Below are positions 3,984-5,795 of a stretch of 5,795 nucleotides of DNA, piece by piece. Under the pieces are notes generated by a model. The model made no database searches, was not told where the DNA came from, and worked only from the letters and a program-made list of their open reading frames with translations. The stretch spans positions 1 through 5,795 of the forward strand of contig WFXK01000088.1 of assembly GCA_015490695.1 (NCBI GenBank). The letters are read 5' to 3'. The stretch comes from Bacteroidota bacterium. GTDB taxonomy: Bacteria > Bacteroidota > Bacteroidia > SpSt-205 > S141-50. A program made the translations under genes and the position numbers. How positions within the stretch are numbered: position 1 is the first letter of the stretch; each line of letters begins with the position of its first letter.

Positions 3984-5795
3984 TAGCAGCAATTGTTACA
4001 TCATCTATTTGCTGGTATTCGCCTTTCCATTGTAAAAAAGCCATCTTAAAAAAGTTTTTTTGTTCATTGAAAGGAAGGTGGCTTGCGTTTAAGACTAATT
4101 GTTTTAAGCGTTTGAGTGTAAATTTTTTCCCTCGTTCTCCGCCGAACTGGTCTGCAAACCCATCGGAATAGAGATATAATTTCATTTCACTTTGCCATTG
4201 GAAACGATACAAGGTAAAAGGCTGCATCTTAGGATAGTAACCCACGGGTTGCTTATCGGTTTTTAAGTCATAAAGTATGTGTTGGTTAAGCTCCAAAGGG
4301 GACTTATACAGAGGGAGTTGTCTATTATAGACAAAATGCTTGGGGGTAACAAGCCATAAGCGATTATTAGCACCGGCGTATTCTACAAGTCTTTTTTCTT
4401 TATGGATTCTTAATAGCACAATGTCCATGCCGTCTTGTACGAATTGATTTCCATGGTGGAGTTGGGAAATGATTTCTTCTCGTAGCCACTCAAGGAGTTG
4501 GTTAGGGGTAGGGTGGTGATGGTGTGCCATTAATTCATTTAAAGTGGTGATTCCTAACATCGTCATAAAAGCCCCTGGTACACCGTGTCCTGTGCAATCT
4601 CCAACAGCAAAGTACCACCAAGGATCTTGCCAATATAACCAATAAAAGTCCCCACTAACAATATCCCGCGGTAAATAAAATATAAAATAAGGAAATAAAG
4701 AAGGTACTTCATAACTGAGTAAAGCCTGCTGAATACGACTGGCATACTCAATGCTTTCGGTAATAGCTTTATTCTTCTGTTCAATTAAAACTTTTTGCGC
4801 TTCTACTTGCTGTTTTTGCGATTCTATAATTTGTTTTTGTTGCTGCGTAATCCGAAGACGATTGTACAAAACACCACTAAACATAATAATTAAAAAGGTA
4901 ATAAAGAGCGTAACCCATAATTTCATTTGTTGTTCTTTGTGTCGTTCCTGTGCTAATTGCTGTTGGTATTGTAATTCTCTTTCTTTTAATAATAATTGCT
5001 GTTCATAAGCCTGTTGAGCGGTTATTTGGGCTATTGCTTCAATCTTTTCTTCGTTCAATAAACTATCTTTCAAAGTTACATAACGCTCGTACCATTGTAA
5101 TGCTTTTCTGTAATTGCGTCGTTCTTTATAAAGCTCATAGATTAGATAAGCAAGACTACGTTGAAAATTAAGCGTTTTTATCGCTTTTGCTGCGGTATAG
5201 CCTTTTCTTGCCCAATAAAATGCTTTAGTATAGTTTCCCAAGCTTTTGTAAAGATCTGCAAGCGGTAGTGCTATTTCTGCTGTGTCTTGTAAACTAAAGA
5301 ACTGAGAACAGTTTTTTAATAAATAAAAAACAGAGTCTAAATATACTTTTGTTTTATTTTTTTGTTTTTCCAGAAAAGTATTAGCAATCTTTAAATAAGC
5401 GTAAGCCATTTGTGTAGTGTCTCCGCCCATACGGTAGTAGGATAGCGCTTTATAGTAGGAAGCGAGTGCGCTATCGCGTTTTTGCTGGTTGAAGTAAATG
5501 TCTCCGAGCATCAAGTAAATCCTTCCTAATTGTATGGGTTGGCGACGTTTTTTAGCTGCTTGCAAAGCCTTTGTGTAGTAGGCGACTGCTTTTGCTGTAT
5601 CCCCTCGCTCGGCATAAATCTGAGCAATGTTTTGAAGAGCTACCGATTCTTCTAACAACAAAGTTTCCTCTCCTTGAATCAACTGCAAACTATCTACAAT
5701 GTGAAGCATTCTAAAGTAGTGTTTTAAAGTCAAATCGGGTCTTCCAATTCTCCAGTAAAACACTGCTACATTAGAGTGGTAGTACAGCTGTACCC
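3958..5795 (-). CDS. TPR-containing membrane protein with C-terminal SpoIIE/PP2C-type phosphatase (5' partial)
   Basis: The frame stays open to the right edge, so the true start lies beyond it; the GTG at 5763 is internal. Counting from the first whole codon (5793), about 611 residues are visible. Residues up to about 245 are TPR-like helix pairs, for example NIAQIYAERGDTAKAVAYY and LMLGDIYFNQQKRDSALASY. A Gln/Glu-rich coiled coil follows (about 247-289), then one membrane helix (about 291-310, WVTLFITFLIIMFSGVLY) and a second coiled coil (314-345). The phosphatase domain starts at SIEYASRIQQALL. It keeps the metal-binding aspartates: Asp382 in SGDFYW, Asp399 in GDCTGHGVPGAFM, Asp544 in YSDGFADQFGG, and Asp597/598 in QIDDVTI. 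Such enzymes dephosphorylate Ser/Thr, often on anti-anti-sigma factors, and the TPRs are probably a periplasmic sensor. No partner-switch genes are visible. It is the first gene seen in the minus-strand cluster. Confidence 0.93.
   Translation of the reverse strand, partial: VQLYYHSNVAVFYWRIGRPDLTLKHYFRMLHIVDSLQLIQGEETLLLEESVALQNIAQIYAERGDTAKAVAYYTKALQAAKKRRQPIQLGRIYLMLGDIYFNQQKRDSALASYYKALSYYRMGGDTTQMAYAYLKIANTFLEKQKNKTKVYLDSVFYLLKNCSQFFSLQDTAEIALPLADLYKSLGNYTKAFYWARKGYTAAKAIKTLNFQRSLAYLIYELYKERRNYRKALQWYERYVTLKDSLLNEEKIEAIAQITAQQAYEQQLLLKERELQYQQQLAQERHKEQQMKLWVTLFITFLIIMFSGVLYNRLRITQQQKQIIESQKQQVEAQKVLIEQKNKAITESIEYASRIQQALLSYEVPSLFPYFIFYLPRDIVSGDFYWLYWQDPWWYFAVGDCTGHGVPGAFMTMLGITTLNELMAHHHHPTPNQLLEWLREEIISQLHHGNQFVQDGMDIVLLRIHKEKRLVEYAGANNRLWLVTPKHFVYNRQLPLYKSPLELNQHILYDLKTDKQPVGYYPKMQPFTLYRFQWQSEMKLYLYSDGFADQFGGERGKKFTLKRLKQLVLNASHLPFNEQKNFFKMAFLQWKGEYQQIDDVTIAAIAFLEPSS

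Noticed and set aside
4563..5171. Several open frames of 73-85 residues on both strands (4563-4784, 4751-5008, 4950-5171).
   Set aside because: They lie inside the phosphatase gene. Their low-complexity Cys/Ile/Leu content comes from reading Gln/Glu/Lys-rich coiled-coil and membrane codons in other frames.
5761..5763. GTG at 5763 as the start of the phosphatase gene.
   Set aside because: The same frame continues open and TPR-like (YYHSNVAVFYWRIG) to the right edge, so the gene is truncated by the window.

Overview
The window most likely comes from a moderately low-GC member of the Bacteroidota. This is an inference from three things. Promoter-like sites fit the Bacteroidota pattern (TTG near -33, TAnnTTTG near -7), and no gene start has an obvious Shine-Dalgarno. 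The secreted protein opens with the 'IGIGTTTP...KGLLIPRLTT' style common in that phylum. The TPR - membrane helix - coiled coil - SpoIIE phosphatase architecture is also typical of it. No genus can be named from this sequence.

Layout. At the left, two genes run on the + strand: the C-terminal end of an unidentified protein (1-186) and a 76-residue heavy-metal-associated (CopZ-like) protein (200-430). They converge with a minus-strand gene for a secreted protein that ends in an S74 intramolecular chaperone domain (459-1613). A non-coding region of about 360 bases follows (1614-1975). It holds several dyads and, at 1917-1962, a palindrome that reads as a complete Bacteroidota-type promoter on both strands. 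From about 2033 to the right edge lies a tight minus-strand cluster, in transcription order: a TPR/SpoIIE phosphatase (5' end beyond the window), an M48 lipoprotein metalloprotease, a VOC-fold protein and a class I SAM methyltransferase.

How the genes relate. The cluster is packed like an operon: a 10-base gap between phosphatase and protease, an ATGA overlap between protease and VOC gene, and a 13-base overlap between VOC gene and methyltransferase. A good internal promoter covers the end of the phosphatase gene, so the last three genes may also be transcribed separately. A plausible but unproven theme is envelope or stress signalling (TPR sensor/phosphatase, envelope protease) with two small-molecule enzymes of unknown substrate. 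The S74 protein is probably displayed or secreted and has its own promoter.

No tRNA, rRNA, CRISPR array or insertion sequence was seen. The most unusual items are the palindromic two-way promoter and a 14-base sequence shared by two gene junctions, where the upstream stop codon is also the start of the -7 element and the next ATG follows so closely that the mRNA should be nearly leaderless.
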